Positions 1-10,616 are shown, counted from the first letter of the stretch. The stretch: 64,000 bases of DNA from Corynebacterium kroppenstedtii DSM 44385 (GCF_000023145.1 NC_012704.1:930001-994000); one strand, 5' to 3'. Numbers and translations are program-made. The notes: generated by a model from the sequence alone, not told the origin.

Positions 1-2
1 GA

Positions 3-752
3 TCCGCCGAACGCGCTATAGAACGTGCAGGGGCCGAGGTTACGATTACCGCTGATCCAGAGCGTGTTCTTGCCGCCGACGGATTGTTAGTTCCTGGAGT
101 CGGCGCATTCGCGGCGTGTATGAAGGGCCTGCGCTCGGTCTATGGGCCACGGTTAATTGGTCAGCGCCTCGCCGGTGGCCGTCCTGTGCTTGGCATCTGC
201 GTGGGTATGCAGGTTCTTTTCGATAGCGGAGTCGAGTTTGCCGACGGTATTCACGACGACGCAGAGGCCCTCCGTGGATCAGATTCCCCAGATAACGGGG
301 ACGACGCGACCTCGGGCCGACGTGACGACGTCATCCGTGACCCTGAGACGGGACGACCACTCGACCCGACGGTGTCGTCGACAGAGATATCTGATGATGG
401 GGTGCTGAGTACTCCCGGTTGTGGTGAGTGGCCAGGAACGGTGGAGCGCCTGACAGCGCAAGTGCTGCCTCATATGGGATGGAACACACTCGACATTCCC
501 GAGGGATCTCGAATGTTCGTGGGAGTGGCCCCCGATGATCGGGTGTACTTTGTACACTCCTATGCGGCTCAACACTGGGATATGGCGTCGGATGATCACG
601 TTGCCCCAGCGAAAGTAACCTGGTCTACGCACGAAAACTGTCGTTTTATTGCGGCGGTAGAAAATGGTCCCTTGTGGGCGACTCAGTTCCACCCGGAGAA
701 ATCTGGTTCGGTCGGCGCTGTGATTCTCCGCAACTGGGTGGAGACTTTGTAA
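3..752 (+). CDS. hisH: Imidazole glycerol phosphate synthase, glutaminase subunit HisH (5' partial)
   Basis: Class I glutamine amidotransferase that releases ammonia from glutamine for HisF in histidine synthesis. The frame is open from base 3; about 15 N-terminal residues lie outside the window. Seen: the oxyanion region [12 protein letters not shown], the nucleophile-cysteine motif GICVGMQ and the C-terminal QFHPEKSG with the catalytic His and Glu. Between GVEFADG and CGEWPGTV there is an acidic, low-complexity insertion of roughly 50 residues (DNA about 255-420) that ordinary HisH proteins, as I know them, lack. It keeps the frame and does not interrupt the catalytic motifs. The gene lies 42 bases upstream of hisA in one operon. 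The partner HisF is the N-terminal part of the fusion at 2612-5425. Confidence 0.95.
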   Translation, partial: SAERAIERAGAEVTITADPERVLAADGLLVPGVGAFAACMKGLRSVYGPRLIGQRLAGGRPVLGICVGMQVLFDSGVEFADGIHDDAEALRGSDSPDNGDDATSGRRDDVIRDPETGRPLDPTVSSTEISDDGVLSTPGCGEWPGTVERLTAQVLPHMGWNTLDIPEGSRMFVGVAPDDRVYFVHSYAAQHWDMASDDHVAPAKVTWSTHENCRFIAAVENGPLWATQFHPEKSGSVGAVILRNWVETL

Positions 753-794
753 AGTTTTATCAGCTGTAGGTGTGATCTCCGTTATGATTCATCT

Positions 795-1532
795 ATGGCT
801 TTAACGTTATTACCCGCAGTAGATGTGTCCGACGGTCAAGCTGTTCGTCTCGTTCAAGGCGAAGCTGGGAGCGAAACCACGTATGGTCGCCCCCTTGATG
901 CCGCGATGGCGTGGCAGAACGCTGGTGCGGAGTGGATTCACCTTGTGGATTTGGACGCCGCATTCGGTCGCGGTACGAACTACGAACTGCTGAAAGATGT
1001 CATCGAGCGGGTGGACGTTAACATCGAATTATCCGGGGGGATCAGGGATGATGATTCACTGCGCAGGGCATTAGATACCGGTTGCCGACGGGTGAATATC
1101 GGCACTGCTGCACTGGAAGATCCTGAGTGGTGCCGTCGAATCATCGGGGAGTACGGCGATCGCGTCGCCATCGGTTTGGATACCAAGCTCATCGACGGTG
1201 AATGGCGGTTGCGTGGTCGAGGATGGGTTTCCGACGGCGGCAATCTGTGGGAAGTCCTTGAGCGCTTGGATTCGGAGGGGGTATCCCGCCTCGTCGTTAC
1301 CGATGTCGGGCGCGATGGCACATTAGAAGGCCCCAATATTGACCTTCTTCGCGACGTCGCGATGGCCACAGATGCCCCTGTTGTTGCTTCGGGCGGAGTA
1401 TCAACTCTCGACGACATTCGCCAGCTTGCGGCCTGCGTGGACGAGGGAATTGATTCAGCCATCGTTGGCAAAGCCCTCTATGCAGGGAACTTTACCCTTG
1501 AAGAAGCATTAGCAGTCGCACAAGATTCCTGA
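795..1532 (+). CDS. hisA: ProFAR isomerase HisA, probably bifunctional PriA (HisA/TrpF)
   Basis: A (beta/alpha)8-barrel isomerase of 245 residues acting on ProFAR in histidine synthesis. The N-terminal PAVDV carries the general-acid Asp, and the second phosphate-binding half has VASGGVS and AIVGKALY. The segment [14 protein letters not shown] keeps the Arg-x-Trp of loop 5 that mycobacterial PriA uses to isomerise phosphoribosylanthranilate. trpC at 6565-7380 encodes only the IGP synthase domain and no trpF is visible, so the enzyme probably also does the TrpF step, as in mycobacteria and streptomycetes. That is inference: in some corynebacteria this protein has lost TrpF activity, and a trpF could lie outside the window. 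Confidence 0.93.
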   Translation: MALTLLPAVDVSDGQAVRLVQGEAGSETTYGRPLDAAMAWQNAGAEWIHLVDLDAAFGRGTNYELLKDVIERVDVNIELSGGIRDDDSLRRALDTGCRRVNIGTAALEDPEWCRRIIGEYGDRVAIGLDTKLIDGEWRLRGRGWVSDGGNLWEVLERLDSEGVSRLVVTDVGRDGTLEGPNIDLLRDVAMATDAPVVASGGVSTLDDIRQLAACVDEGIDSAIVGKALYAGNFTLEEALAVAQDS

Positions 1533-1605
1533 TGGAGCCGTTCCTGAGGGGCCTGTGAAATAGGCTCCCCGGGTTATCGGTAGTGAAAGGCTAGGTGACG
1601 GACCC

Positions 1606-2478
1606 GTGATTGAACATTCTGACTTGGTGGCATATTTGTCTATTGCCGAGCGCTTAGTCAAAGATTCTGAAGATCTTTTTTGTGTCAACATTGGTGCGCA
1701 GCCCTCTGTCATTAAGAACGAAGATCTCCAGGATTTCGCAACCGACGTTGATCTGTCACTAGAACAGCAGTTTCGCGAACAGCTTGTGAAGGAAACTGGG
1801 TTCCCCGTTTTGGGCGAGGAATTCGGTTTGAAGGGTGGATCCACGGCCTCCGGGGATGTTTCGCTCAACAGCATGGGCGGCGGTAAGCAGCCCGAAACAA
1901 TGTGGTGTATCGACCCGGTGGATGGGACGTCCAATTACACCGTCGCCAACCCGATGTGCGGCATTTTGGTCTCGCTTATTCATAAGGGAGAACCGGTTAT
2001 TGGGTTGACGTCGTTACCCCTGTTGGGACAGTTTTATAGTGCTGTTCGCGGTGGGCCATTACATGTTAATGGTGAGCCATTTCCGCCATTGCCGAAAGAT
2101 GACCCAGAAGTGATCCAAATTGGTTTCGGCTCTATTTTGTCGGGCCGACGCGGTCATGTTCCGCGACAATATCGCCAGAATTTACTTTTCAGTATCGGTG
2201 AATCATATCCGCGGATGCGTGTGACGGGATCTGTGGGCGCAGACTTAGCTTTTACTGCCGGTGGTGTTTTTGCGGGGACCCTGACGTTCAGCCCTAACCT
2301 GTGGGATAACGCAGCAGGTATCTGCTTAGTCCAAGCCGCTGGTGGCATTGTTACGAACCTTGATGGTGAGCCCTGGACACCAGGAACAATTGGTCTGGTC
2401 GCGGGATCTCCGAGCATTCACTCGACTCTGTTAGCGAGGATCCATGCGGTTCCGCGGCCTTTCGAACCACTAAGCTAG
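1606..2478 (+). CDS. impA: Inositol monophosphatase-family phosphatase (ImpA/HisN-like)
   Basis: Mg-dependent sugar-phosphate phosphatase of 290 residues with a GTG start. The family motifs are present: GEEFG (metal-binding Glu), IDPVDGTSNYTV (the DPxDGT signature) and WDNAAG near the C-terminus. The position between hisA and hisF is that of mycobacterial impA. The substrate cannot be read from sequence: it could be inositol phosphate, or histidinol phosphate as for HisN. The histidine-operon context makes the HisN role attractive but does not prove it. It is followed by 133 bases before the hisF-hisI-trpE start. Confidence 0.85.
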   Translation: MIEHSDLVAYLSIAERLVKDSEDLFCVNIGAQPSVIKNEDLQDFATDVDLSLEQQFREQLVKETGFPVLGEEFGLKGGSTASGDVSLNSMGGGKQPETMWCIDPVDGTSNYTVANPMCGILVSLIHKGEPVIGLTSLPLLGQFYSAVRGGPLHVNGEPFPPLPKDDPEVIQIGFGSILSGRRGHVPRQYRQNLLFSIGESYPRMRVTGSVGADLAFTAGGVFAGTLTFSPNLWDNAAGICLVQAAGGIVTNLDGEPWTPGTIGLVAGSPSIHSTLLARIHAVPRPFEPLS

Positions 2479-2611
2479 GTGGTTATGTCGTCGCGTGAAG
2501 CGGTTAGTCATTGTGGACGTGTCTAGGTTTACTAGCGCGTGTCTGTTTTACGTGGCAATTCATTAATCTCGTTCGTGAATAATAGTTATCTTATTGCCGA
2601 AAGGCGTTTTC

Positions 2612-5425
2612 ATGTCCGTAGCAGTCCGAGTTATTCCGTGTCTTGATGTGTCTCATGGTCGCGTCGTTAAGGGGGTCAATTTCGAGAACCTTCGCGACGC
2701 TGGCGATCCCGTCGAACTGGCGTCCCGCTATGACAAAGAGGGCGCCGATGAACTGACCTTCCTCGACGTGTCAGCGTCGACGGAAGCACGGGGAACGATG
2801 CTGGACGTGGTTCGACGCACTGCGGATGAAGTGTTTATCCCGCTCACTGTCGGCGGTGGGGTCCGTAGCGCTGACGACGTCGACCAGCTATTACGTGCGG
2901 GTGCAGATAAAGTCAGCATTAATACCGCGGCCATTAAGAGGCCAGAGTTGCTGCGGGAGCTTTCCCAGCGCTTTGGATCACAATGTGTCGTCTTGTCCGT
3001 GGATGCCCGGCGCGTTCCTGACGGCGGAACGCCCCAACCGAGTGGTTTTGAAGTCACGACCCACGGCGGCACACGAAGCGCAGGGATTGATGCGATCGAG
3101 TGGGCTCGTCGTGGTGAAGAATTAGGTGTCGGGGAAATTCTTCTCAATTCCATGGATAGCGACGGTGTTAAGCAAGGGTTTGATAGTGAGCTTATTTCCG
3201 CCGTTCGTCAAGTGGTTCATATCCCCGTCATTGCGTCGGGTGGGGCTGGCAAAGCGAGCCATTTTCCCCCGGCCATTGATTCAGGGGCAAACGCGGTGTT
3301 AGCTGCCTCGATTTTCCACTTCGGTGACGTGAGCATTTCTGAGGTGAAGAGTGCTTTGGCAGCGGCGGGGCATGAGGTCCGGCATACCAGTCCTGCCGAC
3401 TACCCACTGGACCCGTCGATCGCTGCTCGCTTGAAGTGCAATGATAGGGGATTGGTTCCCGCTGTCGTCCAAGATGTGCATTCTGGAGAGGTATTAATGC
3501 AGGCGTGGGTGGACGACCACGCATTGGCTTATACGCTGGCTACTCGACGGGGAACATACTGGTCTCGGTCGCGGTCCGAGTATTGGGTCAAGGGGATGAC
3601 CAGTGGTCACGTCCAGGACGTTCGCGAGGTTCGGCTGGATTGTGATGGGGACACGATTCTGCTGAAGGTTGATCAGACAGGTGCGGCGTGCCACACCGGA
3701 ACCCACACGTGTTTCGATAGCGACCTTGTCTTGACCGATTCATTGTCGACGTCCGACGCGGGGTTGTTGGACGTCGAGAATACGTCAGCCAACAAGAATG
3801 CCGGTGAGCCTAATGGCACGGCTGAAAAGCCTGAAGACGACGCCGAGCTGAACGATTCTGCTCGTTCGTCGACACCCGTCGGGGTCCCGGATCTCGGAGC
3901 CGGCCGCACAACGACGACGCGGGAACAATTCCGCGAATTAGCTGCTCACCACAGAGTCGTGCCCGTAGCGCGCAAAATTTTAGCCGACGGAGAAACACCG
4001 CTCAGCGCATACAATGCCTTGGCCCAGGACAAGCCAGGTACGTTCCTCTTCGAGTCGGCCGAACCGGGACGTTCCTGGTCACGGTGGTCGTTTATCGGCA
4101 CCGGAGCAAGATCGGCATTAACCGTCCGCGATGGGGAAGCAGCATGGCTGGGCACCACTCCTGAAGGTGTCCAGACAGGAGGCAATCCCTTCGATGCCTT
4201 GAAGTCTGTGCTGAAGGAATTGCACACCGACCCCATCGAGGGAATGCCACCGATGACGTCGGGAATGGTGGGATATTGCGGCCACGACGCGATTCGCTTT
4301 ATCGAAGATATCCCCGATACCTGCGACAATGACCTCAAGATTCCGGAAATGACGCAGTTCCTCGTCGCGGACATGGTTGCCTTGGACCACCATGAAGGGA
4401 CGATGTGGCTGATCGCTAATGCGTTCAATTTCAACGGCTCCGACGACAATGTCGACGAGGCTTATGATGACGCCGTCCGCCGATTGGACTCATTAACCGA
4501 GCGCCTGAAGGCAGCGCGTGAACCGATGGTGAATAGTTTTACGACGCCCGAGCCGGTCGTCCGCCGCCAGCGCACTGCTGATGAACACATGCGCCGGATC
4601 GAGTTGTGTAAAGAACACATTCGCGCCGGGGACGCCTTCCAAATCGTTCTGTCACAGCGCTTCGAGATTGACACCGATGTGCGGGCTCGTGACGTGTATC
4701 GGATGCTGAAATATTCGAACCCCAGCCCCTACATGTACCTGATGAATATTCCGTCGGACGACTTTTCGTCGGTGGAGTTCACCATCGTTGGATCGTCGCC
4801 GGAGTCGCTTATTGCAGTCGACAACAATGTGGTGACGACGCACCCCATCGCTGGGTCCCGGCCCCGCGGCGCCACAAGGAAAGCTGATCTGCAGCTTGAG
4901 CGCGAGTTAGCCGCCGACTCGAAAGAGAATTCCGAACACCTCATGCTGGTTGACCTGGGGCGCAATGACCTGGGGAAGGTATGTATCCCTGGAACAGTCG
5001 AAGTCGATGATTTCCGCCATATTGAGCGGTACAGCCACATCATGCACCTGGTCTCTATGGTCACGGGACAGTTGGCTCCGGGCATGACAGCGGTCGATGC
5101 CTTCATGGCGGCATTCCCCGCGGGAACTTTATCCGGGGCGCCCAAAACCAGCGCATTGACCATCATTGACCAGCTCGAAGACACGCGCCGCGGCATCTAC
5201 GGCGGAACCGTCGGATATTTCGATTTTTCGGGAAACACCGATCAAGCAATTGCCATCAGGACAGGGGTTCTCAAAGACGGAACGATGTATGTCCAGGCCG
5301 GCGGCGGGATCGTCGCCGATTCGGATCCTGTTGCCGAAGATGAGGAAACGCGGAACAAGGCTGCAGCTGTTTTGCGCGCAACGGCCGCTGCCGAAACAAT
5401 TGTCGACGTTGATGGCTCTCTGTGA
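2612..5425 (+). CDS. HisF-HisI-TrpE triple fusion
   Basis: One uninterrupted frame of 937 residues encodes three enzymes. Residues about 1-255 are HisF, the IGP synthase cyclase: [22 protein letters not shown] and VDARR carry the catalytic Asp and Lys residues. Residues about 262-378 are HisI, PR-AMP cyclohydrolase, with LDCDGD and [12 protein letters not shown] supplying the zinc cysteines. Residues about 379-432 are an acidic Ser/Glu/Asn-rich linker. Residues about 433-937 are the large subunit of anthranilate synthase, ending with [16 protein letters not shown] and carrying PIAGSRPRG and GTLSGAPK. The start chosen is ATG 2612 behind GAAAGGCG; an upstream in-frame TTG at 2594 is less likely. 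The linker has no in-frame ATG or GTG, so TrpE has no obvious start of its own. In mycobacteria, by recollection, these are separate genes. TrpG and TrpD are not in the window. Confidence 0.93.
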   Translation: MSVAVRVIPCLDVSHGRVVKGVNFENLRDAGDPVELASRYDKEGADELTFLDVSASTEARGTMLDVVRRTADEVFIPLTVGGGVRSADDVDQLLRAGADKVSINTAAIKRPELLRELSQRFGSQCVVLSVDARRVPDGGTPQPSGFEVTTHGGTRSAGIDAIEWARRGEELGVGEILLNSMDSDGVKQGFDSELISAVRQVVHIPVIASGGAGKASHFPPAIDSGANAVLAASIFHFGDVSISEVKSALAAAGHEVRHTSPADYPLDPSIAARLKCNDRGLVPAVVQDVHSGEVLMQAWVDDHALAYTLATRRGTYWSRSRSEYWVKGMTSGHVQDVREVRLDCDGDTILLKVDQTGAACHTGTHTCFDSDLVLTDSLSTSDAGLLDVENTSANKNAGEPNGTAEKPEDDAELNDSARSSTPVGVPDLGAGRTTTTREQFRELAAHHRVVPVARKILADGETPLSAYNALAQDKPGTFLFESAEPGRSWSRWSFIGTGARSALTVRDGEAAWLGTTPEGVQTGGNPFDALKSVLKELHTDPIEGMPPMTSGMVGYCGHDAIRFIEDIPDTCDNDLKIPEMTQFLVADMVALDHHEGTMWLIANAFNFNGSDDNVDEAYDDAVRRLDSLTERLKAAREPMVNSFTTPEPVVRRQRTADEHMRRIELCKEHIRAGDAFQIVLSQRFEIDTDVRARDVYRMLKYSNPSPYMYLMNIPSDDFSSVEFTIVGSSPESLIAVDNNVVTTHPIAGSRPRGATRKADLQLERELAADSKENSEHLMLVDLGRNDLGKVCIPGTVEVDDFRHIERYSHIMHLVSMVTGQLAPGMTAVDAFMAAFPAGTLSGAPKTSALTIIDQLEDTRRGIYGGTVGYFDFSGNTDQAIAIRTGVLKDGTMYVQAGGGIVADSDPVAEDEETRNKAAAVLRATAAAETIVDVDGSL

Positions 5426-5633
5426 GTTGTCGCCCGCCGAGTAGTCGCCCGCCCGGATTCCGGATTGGCTGCGTCGTCTCCGAAAGCAAGTATCCAAGAG
5501 TGACGACGCTATATGCGCTGAGTAGCCTATTGAGCACGTGGTGGATACTCGGCGGCACACCCGACGAGCATGGTGACGTCGGGAAACGACTGACGATAGG
5601 GAACTAGTGCGGTGACGTTAGGGAGAATGAACA
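5426..5633 (+). other. Gap between trpE and the trp membrane gene
   Basis: 208 bases with no convincing gene. Short open frames here have no family resemblance and lie across an ordinary spacer. AGGGAG near 5619 is the ribosome binding site for the next gene. No clear terminator or trp leader peptide was seen. Confidence 0.5.
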
Positions 5634-6452
5634 ATGGGTTCACATGACTCGCGTCAGGACGACGCAACGGCAGCAGCCGCGTCGGAAGAAATGGCCTCAA
5701 ACCCGACCGATGCGCACGGACACAAGGACGTCAACACGATGCCGACGAACGCGGAAACGGAGACGGGCACGTCGAGTTCTCCCCAAACCAAGCGACGCTG
5801 GCTAGGCCTCGCCCTGGTCGCGATTGGGGCGGTGGCTATCGGTGGAACATCACGCATGACCTGGATGACCGTTCACGCCAATGACGATAAACAAGGTGAA
5901 GTGACACGGACCCTCGTCGGCTCTACATGGGCCCCCAGCACTGACGCGATCGCCATTGCCCTCATTGCAGCCTGCCTTGCCACCCTGGTTCTTAAGAGAA
6001 CAGGCCGACGGATACTTGCAGCAGTGTCGGCGGTGATCGGTGCCGCGTCCTTATGGACACCGCTCAATGTGCTCCTCACCTCACCGAGCACGACACGCGC
6101 GCGAAATCTCCTCGTCAATGGGCAAGCAACGCAAAAGAAAAACGATCCGCAGACCTTGACCGAATGGGCCGTCGTTACGGGAGTCGATGTCCACCAAGTA
6201 GCGGTCATCCTTGCCCTCATAGCGTCCGTCATCACCATCGCCGGTGCAATCATCCTGTTCCTGTGGCCAGGAGTAGACACCGTTAAAGGAAGTAAATACG
6301 ACACAGCCTCAGCCCGGCGCGATTCACTGGCGACGGACCTTGAGAACGATAGAGAATCAGGGCGCGTGCTGTGGGATGCAATGGACGCGGGGGTTGACCC
6401 AACACAAGACGATGCTGTTGATGTCGCCCGGCGTCGTGGGCTGCACAACTAA
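5634..6452 (+). CDS. Trp-operon-associated membrane protein
   Basis: A 272-residue protein of the conserved membrane family found between trpE and trpC in actinobacteria (the Rv1610 position in M. tuberculosis). The first 55 residues are hydrophilic and Ala/Thr/Glu-rich. Four hydrophobic segments follow: about 58-78, 102-122, 126-150 and 185-212. The tail is charged and cytosolic. The recognisable family signature is RMTWMTV after the first segment. Its function is unknown; conservation with trp genes suggests a role linked to tryptophan synthesis or transport, which is inference. It ends 112 bases before the trpC start. Confidence 0.85.
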   Translation: MGSHDSRQDDATAAAASEEMASNPTDAHGHKDVNTMPTNAETETGTSSSPQTKRRWLGLALVAIGAVAIGGTSRMTWMTVHANDDKQGEVTRTLVGSTWAPSTDAIAIALIAACLATLVLKRTGRRILAAVSAVIGAASLWTPLNVLLTSPSTTRARNLLVNGQATQKKNDPQTLTEWAVVTGVDVHQVAVILALIASVITIAGAIILFLWPGVDTVKGSKYDTASARRDSLATDLENDRESGRVLWDAMDAGVDPTQDDAVDVARRRGLHN

Positions 6453-6564
6453 AGTCCACATCTGCGGGGAATGTCAGACAGGCATCATCGTGCCGATCTA
6501 TGCGCCAGTCAGTGCTGCCTTTAGGATTAAGTACACCGCTGTAACACGGGCTGAGGAGTCGAAG

Positions 6565-7380
6565 ATGAGTTCGGTTTTAGACACTATCGTCGATGGCGTC
6601 TTAGACGATCTTGCAACCCGTGAAGCTCGCGTCAGTTTTGCGGATATCAAAGCACAGTCGCATGACATGCCCGCCCCTCGCGATGCCATGTCCGCATTGT
6701 CTGCTCCCGGTGTGGGAGTGATCGCCGAAGTCAAAAGGGCAAGCCCATCCAAGGGAAGCCTGGCGCGGATCCCCGAACCGGCCGAGCTCGCCAGGCAATA
6801 CGAAGCCAATGGTGCCAGAGTCATTTCCTGTCTCACCGAAGAACGACGCTTCAAAGGCAGCTTGGCTGACCTGGACGCCGTACGAGCAGCCGTCGACATT
6901 CCGGTCCTCCGAAAAGATTTCGTCGTCACCCCCTATCAGATCCACGAAGCCCGCGTTCATGGAGCGGACCTCATTCTCCTCATCGTGGCAGCACTGCAGC
7001 AGCCTCAGCTTGAATCGCTTCTCGACCGCACCGAGTCTCTCGGGATGACTGCCATCGTTGAAGTTCACACCGAAGAGGAAGCAGAGCGCGCCATCGCCGC
7101 AGGCGCAAAAGTCGTGGGAGTCAACGCCCGCAACCTCAAAACACTCGATGTCGATACCTCCGTGTTTGGCACTATCGCGCCGGGTTTGCCGTCGGACGTG
7201 ATTAAGGTCGCTGAATCGGGGGTGAAAGATCGCAATGATTTGCTGGCCTATGCTGGTGCCGGTGCGGATGCGGTCTTGGTCGGCGAGGGGCTGGTTACTG
7301 CAGGTAATCCCGGTTTAGCGTGTAAGAGTTTGGTCGCTGCGGGCATCCACCCGGCATGTCCGAAGAATCTCGCTGAGTAA
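6565..7380 (+). CDS. trpC: Indole-3-glycerol phosphate synthase TrpC
   Basis: Monofunctional (beta/alpha)8 IGP synthase of 271 residues that decarboxylates and cyclises CdRP to indole-glycerol phosphate. Motifs: [12 protein letters not shown] with the catalytic Lys and phosphate-binding Ser, [18 protein letters not shown] and VAESGVK. ATG 6565 is chosen because GAGGAG lies 6 bases upstream and the protein then has the usual length; the frame is open further upstream without a better start. C. glutamicum carries a TrpC-TrpF fusion, but here there is no TrpF domain, which makes the nearby hisA product the likely TrpF. Confidence 0.96.
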   Translation: MSSVLDTIVDGVLDDLATREARVSFADIKAQSHDMPAPRDAMSALSAPGVGVIAEVKRASPSKGSLARIPEPAELARQYEANGARVISCLTEERRFKGSLADLDAVRAAVDIPVLRKDFVVTPYQIHEARVHGADLILLIVAALQQPQLESLLDRTESLGMTAIVEVHTEEEAERAIAAGAKVVGVNARNLKTLDVDTSVFGTIAPGLPSDVIKVAESGVKDRNDLLAYAGAGADAVLVGEGLVTAGNPGLACKSLVAAGIHPACPKNLAE

Positions 7381-7428
7381 TCTGCCGTCACCTGAATGCC
7401 GTGTCTATGCGAGTGATAAGGCACACTG

Positions 7429-8727
7429 GTGTGCGTGAGTAACTCAGAATCAGTTCATCGCAATCCGTATAGTGATCTGCCTACTATCGCCGATGTGTTC
7501 GCGGAGACGACATCGACTGAGCCCGATGATCGTGGCCATTGGGGTGAGTACGGTGGCCGGTATATTCCGGAAGCCCTGATGGGGGTCATTACCGAAGTTA
7601 CCGACGCGTGGAACAAGGCGAGAACTGACCCTGAGTACATTGAGCAGTTGAATGACCTGCATGTCCATTATTCGGGTCGGCCATCGCCACTGTATTATGC
7701 TTCGCGCTTTTCCGATGCTAGCCATGCTCGGGTGTATTTAAAGCGGGAGGACTTAAACCACACCGGGTCCCACAAGATTAATAACGTCCTGGGCCAGGTG
7801 CTGTTGGCTCAACGCATGGGTAAAAAGCGCGTCATCGCTGAGACGGGGGCCGGCCAGCATGGTGTTGCAACTGCTACGGCATGTGCATTGCTCGGCTTAG
7901 AGTGCCACATCTACATGGGGGCCGTGGATGCGCGGCGTCAGGCCCTGAATATCGCGCGTATGCGTTTACTGGGCGCTGAGGTCACAGCTGTCACCATCGG
8001 TTCCCAGACTCTTAAAGATGCCATCAACGAGGCCATGCGTTTTTGGGTATCACATGCCGATGACACGTACTACTGCTTTGGTACTGCAGCTGGCCCCCAT
8101 CCGTTCCCGCAGATGGTTCGTGATCTCCAGCGAATCATCGGGTATGAAGCACGCGAGCAAATCCTGCACGCAGAAGGCCGCCTTCCCGACGCCGTCGTCG
8201 CTTGTGTTGGTGGTGGCTCGAACGCGATCGGGCTTTTCCACCGTTTTATCGACGATTCCTCTGTTCAGCTCATCGGTGCCGAAGCCGGCGGTGACGGTTT
8301 TGAGACTGGTCGCCACGCTGCGACGATTACCGCAGGCAATGAAGGTGTCTTCCAGGGCTCATATGCCGCCCTCATGGAAGATGAGGATGGCCAAATCGTC
8401 GAGTCCCACTCCATTTCGGCTGGGCTAGATTATCCGGGTGTAGGGCCGGAGCACTCGTATCTTCATCATGTCGGGCGCGCTGAGTACCTTCCCATCACGG
8501 ATGCACAAGCCATGGATGCGTTCATGCTCTTGTGCAAGACCGAAGGAATTATCCCTGCTATTGAGTCTTCGCATGCTCTTGCGGCAGCGCGAGTCTATGC
8601 CGATCGCTGGGATCATGACTCAGATGACGGCCCACTTCTGATCGTCAACGTATCGGGCCGCGGCGATAAAGATGTGGACACCGCCGCGAAGTGGTTTGAC
8701 CTTAAACCCAAGGAGGAGCTGGACTAA
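7429..8727 (+). CDS. trpB: Tryptophan synthase beta chain TrpB
   Basis: PLP enzyme of 432 residues that joins indole and serine to make tryptophan. [11 protein letters not shown] holds the PLP lysine, AETGAGQHG the substrate loop, and GGGSNAIG the phosphate-binding glycine loop; GRGDKD is near the end. The start is GTG 7429 or GTG 7435; neither has a strong Shine-Dalgarno sequence. About 25 residues precede the conserved [13 protein letters not shown]. The stop codon overlaps the trpA start (TAATG), indicating translational coupling of the two subunits of the channelled complex. Confidence 0.97.
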   Translation: MCVSNSESVHRNPYSDLPTIADVFAETTSTEPDDRGHWGEYGGRYIPEALMGVITEVTDAWNKARTDPEYIEQLNDLHVHYSGRPSPLYYASRFSDASHARVYLKREDLNHTGSHKINNVLGQVLLAQRMGKKRVIAETGAGQHGVATATACALLGLECHIYMGAVDARRQALNIARMRLLGAEVTAVTIGSQTLKDAINEAMRFWVSHADDTYYCFGTAAGPHPFPQMVRDLQRIIGYEAREQILHAEGRLPDAVVACVGGGSNAIGLFHRFIDDSSVQLIGAEAGGDGFETGRHAATITAGNEGVFQGSYAALMEDEDGQIVESHSISAGLDYPGVGPEHSYLHHVGRAEYLPITDAQAMDAFMLLCKTEGIIPAIESSHALAAARVYADRWDHDSDDGPLLIVNVSGRGDKDVDTAAKWFDLKPKEELD

Positions 8728-9530
8728 TGGCGGCATTTTCTTCTGATTCCCCCGCAGGGGCGCTTCGCGACGTTTTCGCACAGGCCCGCGGCGAGCAACG
8801 AGCTGCGTTCATCGGTTATCTGCCATCGGGGTACCCGACGAAGCACGACTCTGACGAGTTGATGGCGTGCCTGGCGTCCTATGCGGACGTCATCGAGGTT
8901 GGAATTCCGTTCTCTGACCCCATGATGGACGGTCCTGTCATCCAGGAAGCCGGCATGGCTGCATTGAAAGCAGGTTTTCGCGTCAAAGATTCACTCAGCT
9001 CTGTCCGTAAGATTACCGACGCCGGTGGTCGAAGCGTCGTCATGAGCTACTGGAACCCGATCTTGCAGTATGGCCCGGAAAAATATGCCGAAGAGCTGGC
9101 CGAGTCGGGAGGATTGGGGACAATCATTCCCGACCTCCTCCCCGAAGAATCGACGCGCTGGGCAGAGGCATGCCACGAGCACGGATTGGCGCCTATCTAC
9201 CTTGTTGCTCCCTCGACGAGCCCTGAGCGGATGGCACTCACGGTGGGAGCAGGTGACGGCTTTGTGTACGCAGCCTCGCATATGGGGGTCACAGGTGCCC
9301 AAGAGTCAGTAAACAGCGGTGCGCGTGACCTCGTGAATCGCGTGCGGGAGCACACCGACCTCCCCGTTGCAGTCGGGTTAGGCGTCAGCAATGGGCAGCA
9401 AGCCGCAGAGATCGCGCAGTATGCCGACGGCGTCATCGTCGGTTCGGCACTTATCCGCGCGGCGAAGGATGGTCTCCGCTCGCTCGAGGCGTTGGCGAAA
9501 GAACTCAGCGAAGGGGTGAGGGGTGACTAA
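8727..9530 (+). CDS. trpA: Tryptophan synthase alpha chain TrpA
   Basis: A 267-residue barrel enzyme that cleaves indole-glycerol phosphate and passes indole to TrpB. Visible: FIGYLPSGYP, EVGIPFSDPMMDGPVIQEA with the catalytic Glu and Asp, and GLGVSNGQQ plus GVIVGSALI for phosphate binding. The ATG shares its A with the last base of the trpB stop. The preceding AAGGAGGAG at about 8710 is a strong ribosome binding site inside trpB. The 3' end overlaps the GTG of lgt by 8 bases. Confidence 0.97.
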   Translation: MAAFSSDSPAGALRDVFAQARGEQRAAFIGYLPSGYPTKHDSDELMACLASYADVIEVGIPFSDPMMDGPVIQEAGMAALKAGFRVKDSLSSVRKITDAGGRSVVMSYWNPILQYGPEKYAEELAESGGLGTIIPDLLPEESTRWAEACHEHGLAPIYLVAPSTSPERMALTVGAGDGFVYAASHMGVTGAQESVNSGARDLVNRVREHTDLPVAVGLGVSNGQQAAEIAQYADGVIVGSALIRAAKDGLRSLEALAKELSEGVRGD

Positions 9531-10458
9531 CGTCCAGGCCACTATTGTCCAGCAGAACGGACTAGTTCCTCACGACGGGGGACTAGGTGGGCGTTCGCCC
9601 GATGCGACGCTTTTGGCAGCTATTCCGTCGCCCTCCCAAGGTGTGTGGATGGTCGGCGGTTTTCCGATCCGCGGATATGCGCTGTCAATCCTCGTGGGAA
9701 TTCTCGTTGCGGTGCTGTGGTCGCAGCGTCGCTATGCCGCCCGTGGTGGTAACCGCGAGGTGGTTCTCGACGTGGCACTTGCCGCTGTCCCAGCAGGCAT
9801 CATCGGCGGCCGCCTCTACCACTTAGCGACGGATTGGCGCACGTACTGGGGTCCCAACGGAACACCCGGGGACTGGTGGAAGATCACCAACGGTGGCCTG
9901 GGAATATGGGGAGCCGTCATTGGCGGTGGTTTGGCCGCCTGGGCGGTTCTCCGATGGAAGCATCTAGCCCTGGCGCCCTTTGCGGATTCGGTGGCACTAC
10001 CGATTCTGGTGGCGCAGGGCATTGGACGCCTAGGCAACTGGTTTAACCAGGAATTATATGGTCGGCCCACCGATCTGCCCTGGGGGCTAAAGATTTTTGA
10101 GCGCGTCGACGACCACGGTGTCCTGGACCCAGTACTGGGGCATTCGAACGGCCACGTTATCGCGGTTGTTCAGCCGACGTTTCTCTACGAGATGCTGTGG
10201 AACTTTGCCATCGCCGCTCTGATCGTATGGATTGACCGCAAGTTCAGATTGGGTGGCGGCCGAGTTTTTGCCTTGTACGTTGCCGGGTACACAGCAGGTC
10301 GATTTTGGATCGAGCTTCTGCGTGCGGACACCGCCACGCATGTGTTTGGGCTCCGCATTAATACCATCACGTCGGCCGTGTGCTTCGTGGGCGCAGTGAT
10401 TTTCCTGGTGTGGACGCGATCACGTCGTCGCGAGACACCCGAAGAACTTCAGACATAA
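9523..10458 (+). CDS. lgt: Prolipoprotein diacylglyceryl transferase Lgt
   Basis: Integral membrane enzyme of 311 residues that moves diacylglycerol from phosphatidylglycerol to the lipobox cysteine of prelipoproteins. Seven hydrophobic segments are visible. The signature GRLGNWFNQELYG and the following LPWGL, and GGRLYHL in an earlier segment, are Lgt hallmarks. The N-terminal 40 residues are non-conserved and hydrophilic. The GTG start overlaps trpA. Synteny trpA-lgt is shared with mycobacteria and C. glutamicum. A client is present: the lipobox protein at 13579-15372. Confidence 0.95.
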   Translation: MTNVQATIVQQNGLVPHDGGLGGRSPDATLLAAIPSPSQGVWMVGGFPIRGYALSILVGILVAVLWSQRRYAARGGNREVVLDVALAAVPAGIIGGRLYHLATDWRTYWGPNGTPGDWWKITNGGLGIWGAVIGGGLAAWAVLRWKHLALAPFADSVALPILVAQGIGRLGNWFNQELYGRPTDLPWGLKIFERVDDHGVLDPVLGHSNGHVIAVVQPTFLYEMLWNFAIAALIVWIDRKFRLGGGRVFALYVAGYTAGRFWIELLRADTATHVFGLRINTITSAVCFVGAVIFLVWTRSRRRETPEELQT

Positions 10459-10474
10459 TCGGGCATAAATCTAG

Positions 10475-10534
10475 GAAAAAAGTGATTTTGGTGACCGTAT
10501 CGGAAAATAATTTTCCCTGGTCACCGACTTTTTT
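10475..10534 (+). terminator. Terminator of the his-trp-lgt operon
   Basis: The stem GGTGACC / GGTCACC encloses an inner GGAAAAT-type hairpin. It is flanked by A6 on the left (AAAAAAGT) and ACTTTTTT on the right, so the structure could act on both strands. It begins 17 bases after the lgt stop. Confidence 0.8.
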
Positions 10535-10616
10535 CGTTTTTCGCCGTGGCGCCGTAAAGCTTATTTCGACCGTTTTGTAGTAGCTAATCCGGGTGGAGCG
10601 GGCTAACCTGGTGCTC

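Noticed and set aside
279-692. Minus-strand frame of 137 residues opposite hisH
   Set aside because: Shadow of the hisH coding sequence; no ribosome binding site and no motif.
5422-5607. Short frame in the gap after trpE, considered as a trp leader peptide
   Set aside because: No tandem tryptophan codons, no ribosome binding site and no terminator/antiterminator arrangement.
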